A DNA stretch of 6,892 nucleotides from Dehalococcoidia bacterium (GTDB taxonomy: Bacteria > Chloroflexota > Dehalococcoidia > JAUYDP01): assembly GCA_030691805.1 (NCBI GenBank), contig JAUYDP010000168.1, positions 1 through 6,892 of the forward strand. Direction: 5' to 3'. The notes beneath the pieces were generated by a model, which did no database searches, was not told the origin of the DNA, and worked only from the letters and a program-made list of their open reading frames with translations. Below, piece after piece: positions 1-6,135 of this stretch (its first letter is position 1; every line of letters starts with the position of its first letter). A program made the position numbers and the translations under genes.

Positions 1-138
1 GGCCAGGGCCATTGGGCGTATGGTAAGTGGGCTAAGGACAAGGGGTCCAATCCCAACGAGATCACCGGCGTGATGTACGAGCACATCACCGGCATGTCGG
101 CCTACTTCAACACCCGGGTCAAGGTGTACAAGGCATAG
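1..138 (+). CDS. Molybdopterin oxidoreductase catalytic subunit, C-terminal fragment (5' end outside window)
   Basis: Frame 1 is open from the first base to a TAG at 136-138 and gives 45 residues. The fragment starts GQGHWAYG, continues with an NPNEITG segment, and ends with TRVKVYKA. A 'GQGHWA.G' stretch followed by an 'N.N.(I/L)' and a terminal 'TRVKVY' is what I expect at the end of the molybdopterin-dinucleotide-binding domain of DMSO-reductase-superfamily catalytic subunits (polysulfide, thiosulfate, tetrathionate or arsenate reductase relatives). The next gene downstream is an iron-sulfur subunit of the type that partners such enzymes, which supports the call. The substrate cannot be told from 45 residues, and the cofactor-binding and Tat-signal regions lie outside the window. 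The reading is firm on family and open on function. Confidence 0.82.
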   Translation, partial: GQGHWAYGKWAKDKGSNPNEITGVMYEHITGMSAYFNTRVKVYKA

Positions 139-198
139 GGCGTTGGAAGAACTACCACCTGCCGGGAACACCATCATGCCCATTTGCGATAGCGTAAT

Positions 199-206
199 AA
201 GGAGGT
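199..206 (+). promoter_or_regulatory. Strong Shine-Dalgarno for the iron-sulfur subunit
   Basis: AAGGAGGT lies 8 nt before the ATG at 215, a near-perfect match to the 16S rRNA 3' end. It fixes the start at 215 rather than at the later in-frame ATG (residue 6). The 76-nt gap after the upstream stop shows no hairpin or promoter I can support, so this gene probably depends on read-through from the molybdoenzyme gene plus its own strong ribosome loading. Confidence 0.85.
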
Positions 207-214
207 AAATCGAG

Positions 215-853
215 ATGCCCAGATATGGCATGGTAATAGACCTGAACCGGTGTCTGGCATGCCAGGCTTGCGTCATCGCCTGCAACATGGAGAACAACGT
301 CCCTCATTCGACGCCGGAGAGCTTCAGGGATAAGAAAATGACTCTCCGCACTAAGGTCGTGCCCCTGGCCCGAGAGGGTAAGTACCCCAACTTCAAGGTG
401 GATATCTACCCTGTCCTATGCAACCAGTGCGAGAACCCCGCCTGTGTGGCGGCCTGTCCTACGGGGGCCACCTACAAACGGGAAGACGGCATTGTCTTGA
501 TTAACTGGGACAAGTGCATTGGCTGCCGTTATTGCATGGCGGCCTGTCCTTACGGCGCCCGTAACTATATCCAAATGGAAGATCCTAAAGCCTACCACAA
601 CCCAGCGGCCATTCCCCCAGGCAACGACCAAAACAGGCCGCCCAAGGGCAAGGTGGATAAGTGTACCTTCTGCGCCCATTTCGTGGACCAGGGTGGGCAG
701 CCGGCCTGCGTCATCGCCTGTCCGGCCGAGGCCAGGATTTTCGGGGACCTTAATGATCCCAATAGTCAACCGAGTCAAGCGCTAGTGGAGAGAAACGGTC
801 AGGTTCTGAGGCCGGATTTCGGCACCAAGCCCCGGGTCTATTATGTAAAATAG
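215..853 (+). CDS. 4Fe-4S ferredoxin-type electron-transfer subunit of a molybdopterin oxidoreductase (DmsB/PsrB family)
   Basis: This 212-residue protein relays electrons between a quinol- or quinone-reactive partner and the molybdenum subunit. Sixteen cysteines form four clusters: C13/16/19/23, C69/72/77/81, C101/104/107/111 and C150/153/165/169. The last group has the wide CxxC-x11-CxxxC spacing typical of DmsB, PsrB, TtrB and ArrB relatives. All four first-position cysteines are present, so four [4Fe-4S] clusters are expected, unlike NarH, where one is a [3Fe-4S]. The N-terminus (YGMVIDLNRC) is characteristic of this family. There is no signal peptide; such subunits are normally exported, if at all, with a Tat-bearing catalytic partner. 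It follows the catalytic subunit by 76 nt. It is the last gene of its unit: no NrfD/DmsC-type anchor follows. Its stop lies 4 nt from the stop of the convergent cinA. The substrate of the complex is unknown. Confidence 0.93.
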   Translation: MPRYGMVIDLNRCLACQACVIACNMENNVPHSTPESFRDKKMTLRTKVVPLAREGKYPNFKVDIYPVLCNQCENPACVAACPTGATYKREDGIVLINWDKCIGCRYCMAACPYGARNYIQMEDPKAYHNPAAIPPGNDQNRPPKGKVDKCTFCAHFVDQGGQPACVIACPAEARIFGDLNDPNSQPSQALVERNGQVLRPDFGTKPRVYYVK

Positions 854-857
854 GGGG

Positions 858-2090
858 TCAGGGCAGGCCGAGAAGGAAACGGCGCACCAGGTTTAGCGCC
901 CGCAGGGTGGCAACCCGTTTGACGTCAAGCCTCCCCCTGGGGTAAACGCTGCTGGAAACGCGCTCCCGGCCCCGGTCTTCGATAGCGATGTGCATAGTGC
1001 CTGCGGGCTGGCCCTCAGCCTCCCCGGGGCCAGCCACGCCGGTGATTCCAACGCCTACATCGGCCCCCAACCTCTCCCGGGCGGCCCGGGCCATGGCTGA
1101 TGCCATCTGCGGGCTGACCTGGCCATATTCATCCAGGACCGCCTGGGCCACACCCCAGGCGGTCTTTGCTTCACTCGCGTAGGCCACCAGACCCCCCTTG
1201 AAGAAGGCCGAGCTTCCCGGGACATCGGTCAGCGCGTTGGCGAGGTGGCCACCGGTGCAGGATTCCATAGTGGCCAGGGTCAGGCCCATCTCCCGCATGA
1301 GCCTGCCTACTACCGTGGCCAGAGACTCATCATCGGTTCCGTAGATAAACGTTCCCAGGATGGCCCACGCCTTTTCCTCCAGTTCCCCAATCATACCAGC
1401 GGCTTCCTCCCGGGTAGTGGCCTTAGCCGCCATCCTGACGTGGATGCCGTCATCCTTGGCATAGGTGGCCAGGGTCGGATTAGACGAGTTCACGAACTCA
1501 TGCAGAAGCTCCTCGACCTCTGATTCCCCCTTACCCATGATTTTGAGGGTGCGGGTTATCAGTACGGCCACCCCGGTATGAGGGCGCAGGCGAGGCAGCA
1601 CCTGGTCGTTCCACATCCGGTGCATCTCTCTGGGAACACCCGGCATCGCCACCAGAGTCCGGCCATCCTTCTCCAACCACCAGCCCGGCGCCGTGCCGAA
1701 AGGGTTAGAGACCGAGCGGGCCGAAGGCACCAGGGAAGCCTGCTTCAGATTGGAGAGAGGCATATTCAGGCCCATCCGGCTGAAAGACCCCCTGACCCAT
1801 TTCTCCAACTCCGGGTCAACGGCCATCTCTTCGCCAACCAGCTCGGAGATGGCCTCCCGGGTCAGGTCGTCGTCGGTTGGGCCGAGGCCCCCCGTCACCA
1901 CGATGAGGTCGGACCGCCCCCAAGCGCGCCTAAGCACCTCAAGGAGACGTGCCCGGTTGTCACCCACCTGGCTGATCCAGTATAGGTCAATGCCCAGGAG
2001 GGAAAGCTGCTGCGCCAGGAAGGCGGCGTTGGTGTCAACGATCTCGCCCAGGAGAAGCTCTGTGCCCACCGAAATAATCTCGCTCTTCAT
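858..2090 (-). CDS. cinA: CinA: MoCF-like domain plus nicotinamide-nucleotide amidohydrolase
   Basis: At 410 residues this has the normal length of two-domain CinA. Residues 1-170 are the MoCF-like (COG1058) domain, with SVGTELLLG at 7-15, the TGGLGPTDDD loop at 66-75 and MPGVPREM at 149-156. In characterised homologues this domain has ADP-ribose pyrophosphatase activity. After a linker region, about 255-410 form the PncC-type amidohydrolase domain, with ESCTGG at 276-281 (including the conserved serine), a YASEAK segment near 304-309 and GITGVAGP at 348-355. In characterised homologues PncC deamidates nicotinamide mononucleotide to nicotinate mononucleotide for NAD recycling. Despite the name, a competence role is not implied. 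Both domains look intact. The ATG at 2088-2090 is 12 nt after the thrC stop, and its ribosome binding site overlaps that stop, so it is cotranscribed and probably translationally coupled. It is the last gene of the leftward unit. Confidence 0.96.
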   Translation of the reverse strand: MKSEIISVGTELLLGEIVDTNAAFLAQQLSLLGIDLYWISQVGDNRARLLEVLRRAWGRSDLIVVTGGLGPTDDDLTREAISELVGEEMAVDPELEKWVRGSFSRMGLNMPLSNLKQASLVPSARSVSNPFGTAPGWWLEKDGRTLVAMPGVPREMHRMWNDQVLPRLRPHTGVAVLITRTLKIMGKGESEVEELLHEFVNSSNPTLATYAKDDGIHVRMAAKATTREEAAGMIGELEEKAWAILGTFIYGTDDESLATVVGRLMREMGLTLATMESCTGGHLANALTDVPGSSAFFKGGLVAYASEAKTAWGVAQAVLDEYGQVSPQMASAMARAARERLGADVGVGITGVAGPGEAEGQPAGTMHIAIEDRGRERVSSSVYPRGRLDVKRVATLRALNLVRRFLLGLP

Positions 2091-2098
2091 CTGGCGCT

Positions 2099-2103
2099 AC
2101 CTC
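2099..2103 (-). promoter_or_regulatory. cinA Shine-Dalgarno overlapping the thrC stop codon
   Basis: On the minus strand the thrC stop and the following bases read TAGAGGT. The GAGGT core shares its first base with the stop codon and sits 8 nt before the cinA ATG. Ribosomes finishing thrC would therefore stop on the cinA loading site, which favours coupled translation. Confidence 0.7.
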
Positions 2104-3155
2104 TATAAACCCAGCACCCTCTCCACCGCCGCCACGTCGGCGGGGCAGGAGATAGGACCGCTGGAGTTCGTGCCAAGGGCAGTCTGGGGGTCTTTGAGTC
2201 CGTTGCCGGTGATGACGCAAACCACCCGCTTTTCCCGCAAGTCCAGGCCCTGACGGCATACCTTGAGCAATCCCGCCAGGCTGGCAGCCGAGGCCGGCTC
2301 CCCGAAAACGCCCTCCTGATGGGCCATTAGGGTGTAGGCGGCCAGTATTTCATCGTCGCTGACATAGTCAATGCGCCCCTCGGACTCGTCCCGGGCGGCT
2401 ACGGCGCCCATCCAACTGGCTGGGTTGCCGATACGGATGGCCGAGGCTACGGTCTGGGGTTTCTCGATGGGACGGCCCTGAACTATGGCAGCGGCCCCTT
2501 CGGCCTCGTAACCCATCATGTGGGGGAGTCGGCGGCCCTTTCCAATGCTCTGGTATTCCTTGAAGCCCTTCCAGTACGCCGTGATATTACCAGCATTGCC
2601 TACGGGGATAAACAGATAGTCGGGGGCGTCCCCCAGGGCATCTACGATCTCGAATGCAGCCGTCTTCTGGCCGTCAATACGATAGGGGTTAACGGAATTT
2701 ACCAGGGTTATAGGGTGCTTCTGAGTGAGAACGCGCACGATGCTTAGGGCCCGGTCGAAGTTGCCGTCAATGGACAGGACCTTCGCCCCATGGACCAGGA
2801 CCTGGGCTAGCTTCCCCTGGGCGATGGCGCCCTCGGGCACCAACACCACGCACATCAGGCCGCACCGGGCGGCATAGGCCGCGGCCGAAGCGCTGGTATT
2901 GCCGGTGGAGGCACAGATAACCGCCTGTTGTTTCCCCTCCAAGGCCTTAGCGACCGCCAGCACCATTCCACGGTCCTTGAACGAACCCGTGGGATTGCAG
3001 CCCTCCAGCTTAAAATACAGCTCCCCGCAGGGGACTTCCGCCTCCAGCCTGGAAGCCCGCACCAGGGGCGTATCCCCTTCCCCCAGGGTTAGCATAGGGG
3101 TCTCCGTAGTAATGGGTAAATAAGGCCTGTACCTGTCTAGCAACCGCGGTTTCAT
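2103..3155 (-). CDS. thrC: Threonine synthase
   Basis: This enzyme converts O-phospho-L-homoserine to L-threonine with pyridoxal phosphate, the last step of threonine synthesis. The 350-residue length matches the short bacterial class rather than the longer E. coli type. NPTGSFKDRGM at 54-64 contains the PLP-binding lysine K60. STGNTSAS at 83-90, the glycine-rich phosphate loop GNAGN at 186-190, GEPASAA at 285-291 and TGNGLKD at 316-322 are all as expected for fold-type II threonine synthases. The sequence ends shortly after the last motif, with no extra domain. The ATG overlaps the stop of the upstream coiled-coil gene in TGATG and has no good Shine-Dalgarno, so it is probably translated by coupling. 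hom lies one gene upstream; no homoserine kinase is in the window. A threonine dehydratase or related PLP enzyme is less likely because GSFKDRG and the hom linkage favour ThrC. Confidence 0.95.
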   Translation of the reverse strand: MKPRLLDRYRPYLPITTETPMLTLGEGDTPLVRASRLEAEVPCGELYFKLEGCNPTGSFKDRGMVLAVAKALEGKQQAVICASTGNTSASAAAYAARCGLMCVVLVPEGAIAQGKLAQVLVHGAKVLSIDGNFDRALSIVRVLTQKHPITLVNSVNPYRIDGQKTAAFEIVDALGDAPDYLFIPVGNAGNITAYWKGFKEYQSIGKGRRLPHMMGYEAEGAAAIVQGRPIEKPQTVASAIRIGNPASWMGAVAARDESEGRIDYVSDDEILAAYTLMAHQEGVFGEPASAASLAGLLKVCRQGLDLREKRVVCVITGNGLKDPQTALGTNSSGPISCPADVAAVERVLGL

Positions 3156-3157
3156 CA
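3153..3157 (-). other. TGATG stop-start overlap joining the coiled-coil gene and thrC
   Basis: The TGA of the coiled-coil gene (3157-3155) and the ATG of thrC (3155-3153) share one base. The 20 nt upstream contain only a poor purine stretch (GAGCGAGA), with an AGGT further off, so the overlap itself probably drives thrC initiation by termination-reinitiation. Expression of thrC would then depend on translation of the coiled-coil gene. Confidence 0.8.
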
Positions 3158-4186
3158 GTTCTCGCTCGTCGCTACCTGGTTAGCGCTTCGAAGACGCGCC
3201 ATACGCTCTTTTATTCCCCGCAACTGGCTCTCCAGGTCGGCCACCTGCCGGCGCTTGTCCTGTTCAAGAATCTCGCCCAAAGCCGACAATATGTCGTCCA
3301 CGCGCGTGTGAGCTTCCTGGCTCTTCTGTTGAAGGCGCATGATCTGGTCTAGAAGGCTCTTGGCCCTGCCCTCAACATCACGAACATGCTGCCCCTGTTT
3401 GTCCATACCATCCGATAGCTTCTGAATCAACTGGAGAGCCTGGAGAGTCTGCCTTTCCACCCTATCCAGGTTTGCTTTATGGACATCCAGACGCTCTGGT
3501 AAATCCTTCCTGGCCTGCACCTCTGCGCTGATGGAATCCAACCGCTGGCCCATCTGCTTCGCCTGATGGCCAGCTATTTCAAGCTTGGTCTGCATTACCT
3601 CATCCTGGCGTCGCAACGGGTCCATCTCCAGTGTAAGCTGCTCCAACCTTTCCTGGACCCGACGATTCTGCTCTTGAGAGAACGCGATAGACTGCGCTAG
3701 AGGCTCAAGACTCTTTCTTATTTCCTCCAGTTGCGGTGTTAGCCAGTCCAACTGTTCCTGCTGGCGCTTCAAAGCAGCATCCTGAGAGCGGTTGCGCTCA
3801 GCCAGGCTTTCGGTAGTGGAGCTTTGCTCTTCCATTGAACGCGTAAGTCCGCGAATGGCCTCCCGGTTGGAATCCTCTTCGGCCTTCTTCGAACGTTCTA
3901 GCTTCTCCAGTGCCCTGGCTACATCGTTCTGGCTCTCCTGAATCTGGCCGGCCTTTTCCTTAATCTGACGCAGGTCCTCTTCCAGCGCGGGCAGCTTGCT
4001 TGCCTGAAACTTCAACCCCTCGGATAGCTCCTCGATACCCTGTATGCGGAAGGCGTGGTCCTGTTGTATTGTGCTCATCTGTTCAACAATCTGCTGGAGC
4101 CGATGGAGACGATCCTTGACCTCTCGCTGCTCTACCTCCAGCCAGTTAACCATGGCAGCCGTGGTGGGAGTCGTGTCACTGTCCAT
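3155..4186 (-). CDS. Uncharacterised coiled-coil protein between hom and thrC
   Basis: I do not recognise this gene. From the ATG at 4184-4186 it encodes 343 residues; an in-frame TTG at 4258 would add 24 but has no ribosome binding site, while the ATG has GAGGAG just upstream. After a short Ser/Thr-rich start (about 1-12), nearly the whole protein is predicted alpha-helix with heptad-like leucine/isoleucine spacing and abundant Glu, Lys, Arg and Gln. Prolines at 66, 151, 162, 190 and 230 divide it into helical segments; 231-343 has none and could be one long coil. There is no cysteine, signal peptide, membrane segment or nucleotide-binding motif, so an ATPase of SMC type is not supported. 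By eye its G+C is slightly lower than in hom and thrC. A soluble, elongated oligomeric scaffold is the most that can be inferred. It overlaps thrC by one base and follows hom by 81 nt. Confidence 0.85.
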   Translation of the reverse strand: MDSDTTPTTAAMVNWLEVEQREVKDRLHRLQQIVEQMSTIQQDHAFRIQGIEELSEGLKFQASKLPALEEDLRQIKEKAGQIQESQNDVARALEKLERSKKAEEDSNREAIRGLTRSMEEQSSTTESLAERNRSQDAALKRQQEQLDWLTPQLEEIRKSLEPLAQSIAFSQEQNRRVQERLEQLTLEMDPLRRQDEVMQTKLEIAGHQAKQMGQRLDSISAEVQARKDLPERLDVHKANLDRVERQTLQALQLIQKLSDGMDKQGQHVRDVEGRAKSLLDQIMRLQQKSQEAHTRVDDILSALGEILEQDKRRQVADLESQLRGIKERMARLRSANQVATSEN

Positions 4187-4190
4187 AAAA

Positions 4191-4196
4191 CTCCTC
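4191..4196 (-). promoter_or_regulatory. Shine-Dalgarno that sets the coiled-coil gene start at 4186
   Basis: GAGGAG on the minus strand lies 4 nt before the ATG at 4184-4186. The alternative TTG at 4258 has no comparable site, and the 24 residues it would add (MSQSNVRWPRR and onward) are not heptad-like. The spacer is slightly short but functional in many bacteria. Confidence 0.75.
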
Positions 4197-4267
4197 GTTC
4201 TTATCTGAATGATGGCCAAAGGTGTCCTTCTAGGCCACCGGACGTTACTTTGGCTCAAGCGCTAAGA

Positions 4268-5566
4268 TTATCCTTCCGCCCGGAGGAAGAAGCATCTCTC
4301 CTGGACCACCGGCGGTAGCGCCCGTATCTTCGCTAGGGAGTCCTGCATGTCCGCCTCCCGCGCCAGATGGGTCATAATGACGATCTCGGCGGTCTGGGAT
4401 ACTGGATCGGCCTCTTTTTGGATAACTGAGGCAATACTTATCTGGTGCTCGCCGAGAACCGTGGCGATCTGGGCCAGAACCCCGGGATGGTCCGCCACGC
4501 TCATTCGTAGATAGTACCGCGTTTGCACCTGGTCCATGGGGCTGATGGTCTTACCGCTCTCCTCGCGAAGACGAAAACGGCCGGTAAGCCCTGCGGTGAT
4601 GTTCTTCGCTAGAAGGATAAGGTCGGCCACGATGGCGCTGCTGGTAGGCTTGGAACCGGCGCCTGGGCCGTAGAAGACCACTGTCCCAACCAAGTCTCCC
4701 TGCACACAAACCGCATTATTCACCCCCCCAATCTGGGCCAGAAGAAAGCCCTGGGGGACCAGGGAAGGATGTACTCGGGCCTCGACCATGCCGTTCTCCT
4801 CCTTGGCAATGGCCAGCAGCTTGATGGCGTACCCCAACTCCCGCGCATACCGAAAATCTCGGGAGGTCAACCGAGAGATGCCCTCCCGGTAGATGTCCGC
4901 CGGTCTTACCGGCAAGTGAAACGCCAGGGTCGCCAGCACCGCCAGTTTGTAGACGGCGTCTATGCCCTCTATATCATTGGTCGGGTCCGCTTCCGCGTAC
5001 CCTAGAGCCTGGGCTTCAGCCAGAGCCGCCCCAAATTCAGCCCCTTCGGAGGCCATTCGGGTGAGGATGTAGTTGGTGGTGCCGTTTATTATAGCCTGTA
5101 TCGAGATTATCTTGTTAGCGGCCAGGTCATGCTGGAACGGTCCAATAAGAGGTATTCCGCCTCCTACACTAGCTTCGTAAAGGATGTCCACGCCCCGTTG
5201 GTGAGCCAGGGTTAGCAGCTCCGGGCCGTACTTGGCCATAACCTCTTTGTTAGCTGTAATGACATGCTTCCCTGACTGGATGGCCCCCTCAATATACTTG
5301 TAGGCAGGAATCTCCCCTCCCATGACTTCGATCACAATATCAATATCCGGATCGTCCAGGATATCCCGACTGCTGGTGGTCAGCAGATGTCCCGGGACCT
5401 GAAAATCGCGCTTCTTCTGGGGATCCCGGACCAGCACCCTGACCAGCTCGACTGGTGTCTCGATATGGGCCTGAATGCGGTCTGCTTTCTCCATCAGAAT
5501 ACGAGCCACGCCGCTTCCGACCACACCCAGACCCATTATCCCGATTCTTATCCGTTCTTTCGCCAT
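4268..5566 (-). CDS. hom: Homoserine dehydrogenase with C-terminal ACT domain
   Basis: This enzyme reduces L-aspartate 4-semialdehyde to L-homoserine with NAD(P)H, the branch step to threonine and methionine. The 432 residues match monofunctional Hom; no aspartokinase is fused. The Rossmann motif GLGVVG is at 12-17 and the TANKE segment at 104-108 carries a conserved active-site lysine (K107). The catalytic domain contains VGGGIPLI (134-141), NGTTNYIL (161-168) and AEADPTNDIEGIDAVYK (191-207). By family comparison, D203 and K207 correspond to the catalytic Asp and Lys of yeast homoserine dehydrogenase. Residues from about 350 to 425 form an ACT domain (YLRMSVADHPGVLAQIA), usually a site for threonine feedback inhibition. 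The ATG at 5564-5566 has AAGGA 7 nt upstream. It starts 38 nt after the acetyltransferase gene and probably shares its transcript; no separate promoter or leader peptide is evident in that gap. Confidence 0.97.
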   Translation of the reverse strand: MAKERIRIGIMGLGVVGSGVARILMEKADRIQAHIETPVELVRVLVRDPQKKRDFQVPGHLLTTSSRDILDDPDIDIVIEVMGGEIPAYKYIEGAIQSGKHVITANKEVMAKYGPELLTLAHQRGVDILYEASVGGGIPLIGPFQHDLAANKIISIQAIINGTTNYILTRMASEGAEFGAALAEAQALGYAEADPTNDIEGIDAVYKLAVLATLAFHLPVRPADIYREGISRLTSRDFRYARELGYAIKLLAIAKEENGMVEARVHPSLVPQGFLLAQIGGVNNAVCVQGDLVGTVVFYGPGAGSKPTSSAIVADLILLAKNITAGLTGRFRLREESGKTISPMDQVQTRYYLRMSVADHPGVLAQIATVLGEHQISIASVIQKEADPVSQTAEIVIMTHLAREADMQDSLAKIRALPPVVQERCFFLRAEG

Positions 5567-5573
5567 GGCTTAG

Positions 5574-5578
5574 TCCTT
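5574..5578 (-). promoter_or_regulatory. hom Shine-Dalgarno
   Basis: AAGGA lies 7 nt before the hom ATG on the minus strand, inside the 38-nt gap after the acetyltransferase stop. It supports independent ribosome loading for hom. The gap is too short for a riboswitch or T-box leader, and no attenuator hairpin is visible. Confidence 0.65.
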
Positions 5579-5604
5579 AGTGTTTGATCACGGGGTTTAA
5601 CAGC

Positions 5605-6132
5605 TTAAAGCTCGGACTGGAAGAAGACGGCCACATCTCGTGGGAAGTAATGGTCGCTGTAACCGGAATAACGGAAGCCTTGCTTCTGAATGAAGCGGAG
5701 AGCCGGGTAATTTCTAGTCTGGACGGGCGCGATAATGGCCCTCAGATCCCGGCTTCTTGACCAGCGCCTTCCTTCTTCCAGAAGAGCAACCCCCCTGCCC
5801 TTCCGGCGAAACGGGCCCCCAATAACCAGGTGGTCGAGCCAGGCCAATCCCTGGGCCGGCTCTTGACGAAGGTAAAGAAAGCCCCGCAGTTGTAGGTCTT
5901 CCTCTGTCAGTATGAAAAAGTCCTCAACCTTCCGGTGCCGAAAGGCTGTATCCACTCCCCAGGGAGGAGCCAGCTTTACCAGACGCGGCAGGTGGACGGT
6001 GCGGAACTGGACCTCTACCTCGGAGCTGCCAACCCGGTGCTCCATCTGCCAAACGTGGTCGGTCACGAAGGAGGGGTCCATAGATAAACACGCTATTTCA
6101 TCGGAAGAAGTGACGGGCCTTATTTGCAGCAA
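5605..6132 (-). CDS. GNAT-fold N-acetyltransferase, substrate unknown
   Basis: This 175-residue protein looks like a GCN5-related acetyltransferase that moves an acetyl group from acetyl-CoA to an unknown amine. The N-terminus LQIRPVTSSDE matches the first strand and helix of the fold. The acetyl-CoA loop is RRKGRG at 109-114 (pattern R/Q-x-x-G-x-G), preceded by the strand LDHLVIGG (99-106) and followed by a helix. The NYPALRFIQKQGFRYSGYSDHYF segment (positions 141-163) is the usual motif B, with the Asn, the aromatic-rich 'GF' and a late tyrosine. The start is a TTG at 6130-6132 with GGTGAG 7 nt upstream; the first ATG (residue 18) would delete the first strand, so TTG is preferred. Only 3 nt separate it from the AI-2E gene stop, which suggests coupling. 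Linkage to hom does not show a role in threonine synthesis; protein N-acetylation or small-molecule detoxification are equally possible. Confidence 0.85.
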   Translation of the reverse strand: MLQIRPVTSSDEIACLSMDPSFVTDHVWQMEHRVGSSEVEVQFRTVHLPRLVKLAPPWGVDTAFRHRKVEDFFILTEEDLQLRGFLYLRQEPAQGLAWLDHLVIGGPFRRKGRGVALLEEGRRWSRSRDLRAIIAPVQTRNYPALRFIQKQGFRYSGYSDHYFPRDVAVFFQSEL

Positions 6133-6135
6133 TAG

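Noticed and set aside
139..214. Possible promoter, leader RNA or small gene between the two molybdoenzyme genes
   Set aside because: Only the Shine-Dalgarno is convincing. I saw no -35/-10 pair, hairpin or plausible small coding frame in these 76 nt.
416..778. Minus-strand open frame of 120 codons opposite the iron-sulfur subunit
   Set aside because: It is antisense to the four cysteine clusters. It has no family resemblance and no supporting context.
881..900. GGCGC-N10-GCGCC inverted repeat as a cinA terminator
   Set aside because: It lies inside the cinA coding region before its stop codon. On the minus strand it is followed by GTTTCCTTCT, not a clean T-run.
1578..2253. Long plus-strand open frames (up to 186 codons) opposite cinA and the end of thrC
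   Set aside because: They lie antisense to conserved motifs of CinA and ThrC. Their products are Arg/Pro/Ser-rich with no recognisable fold, which is typical of shadow frames in G+C-rich DNA.
4187..4258. 24-codon N-terminal extension of the coiled-coil gene from a TTG start
   Set aside because: It has no Shine-Dalgarno and a composition unlike the rest of the protein. The ATG at 4184-4186 has GAGGAG just upstream.
5567..5604. Possible threonine leader peptide or attenuator before hom
   Set aside because: The gap is only 38 nt and has no Thr/Ile-rich short frame and no terminator hairpin.
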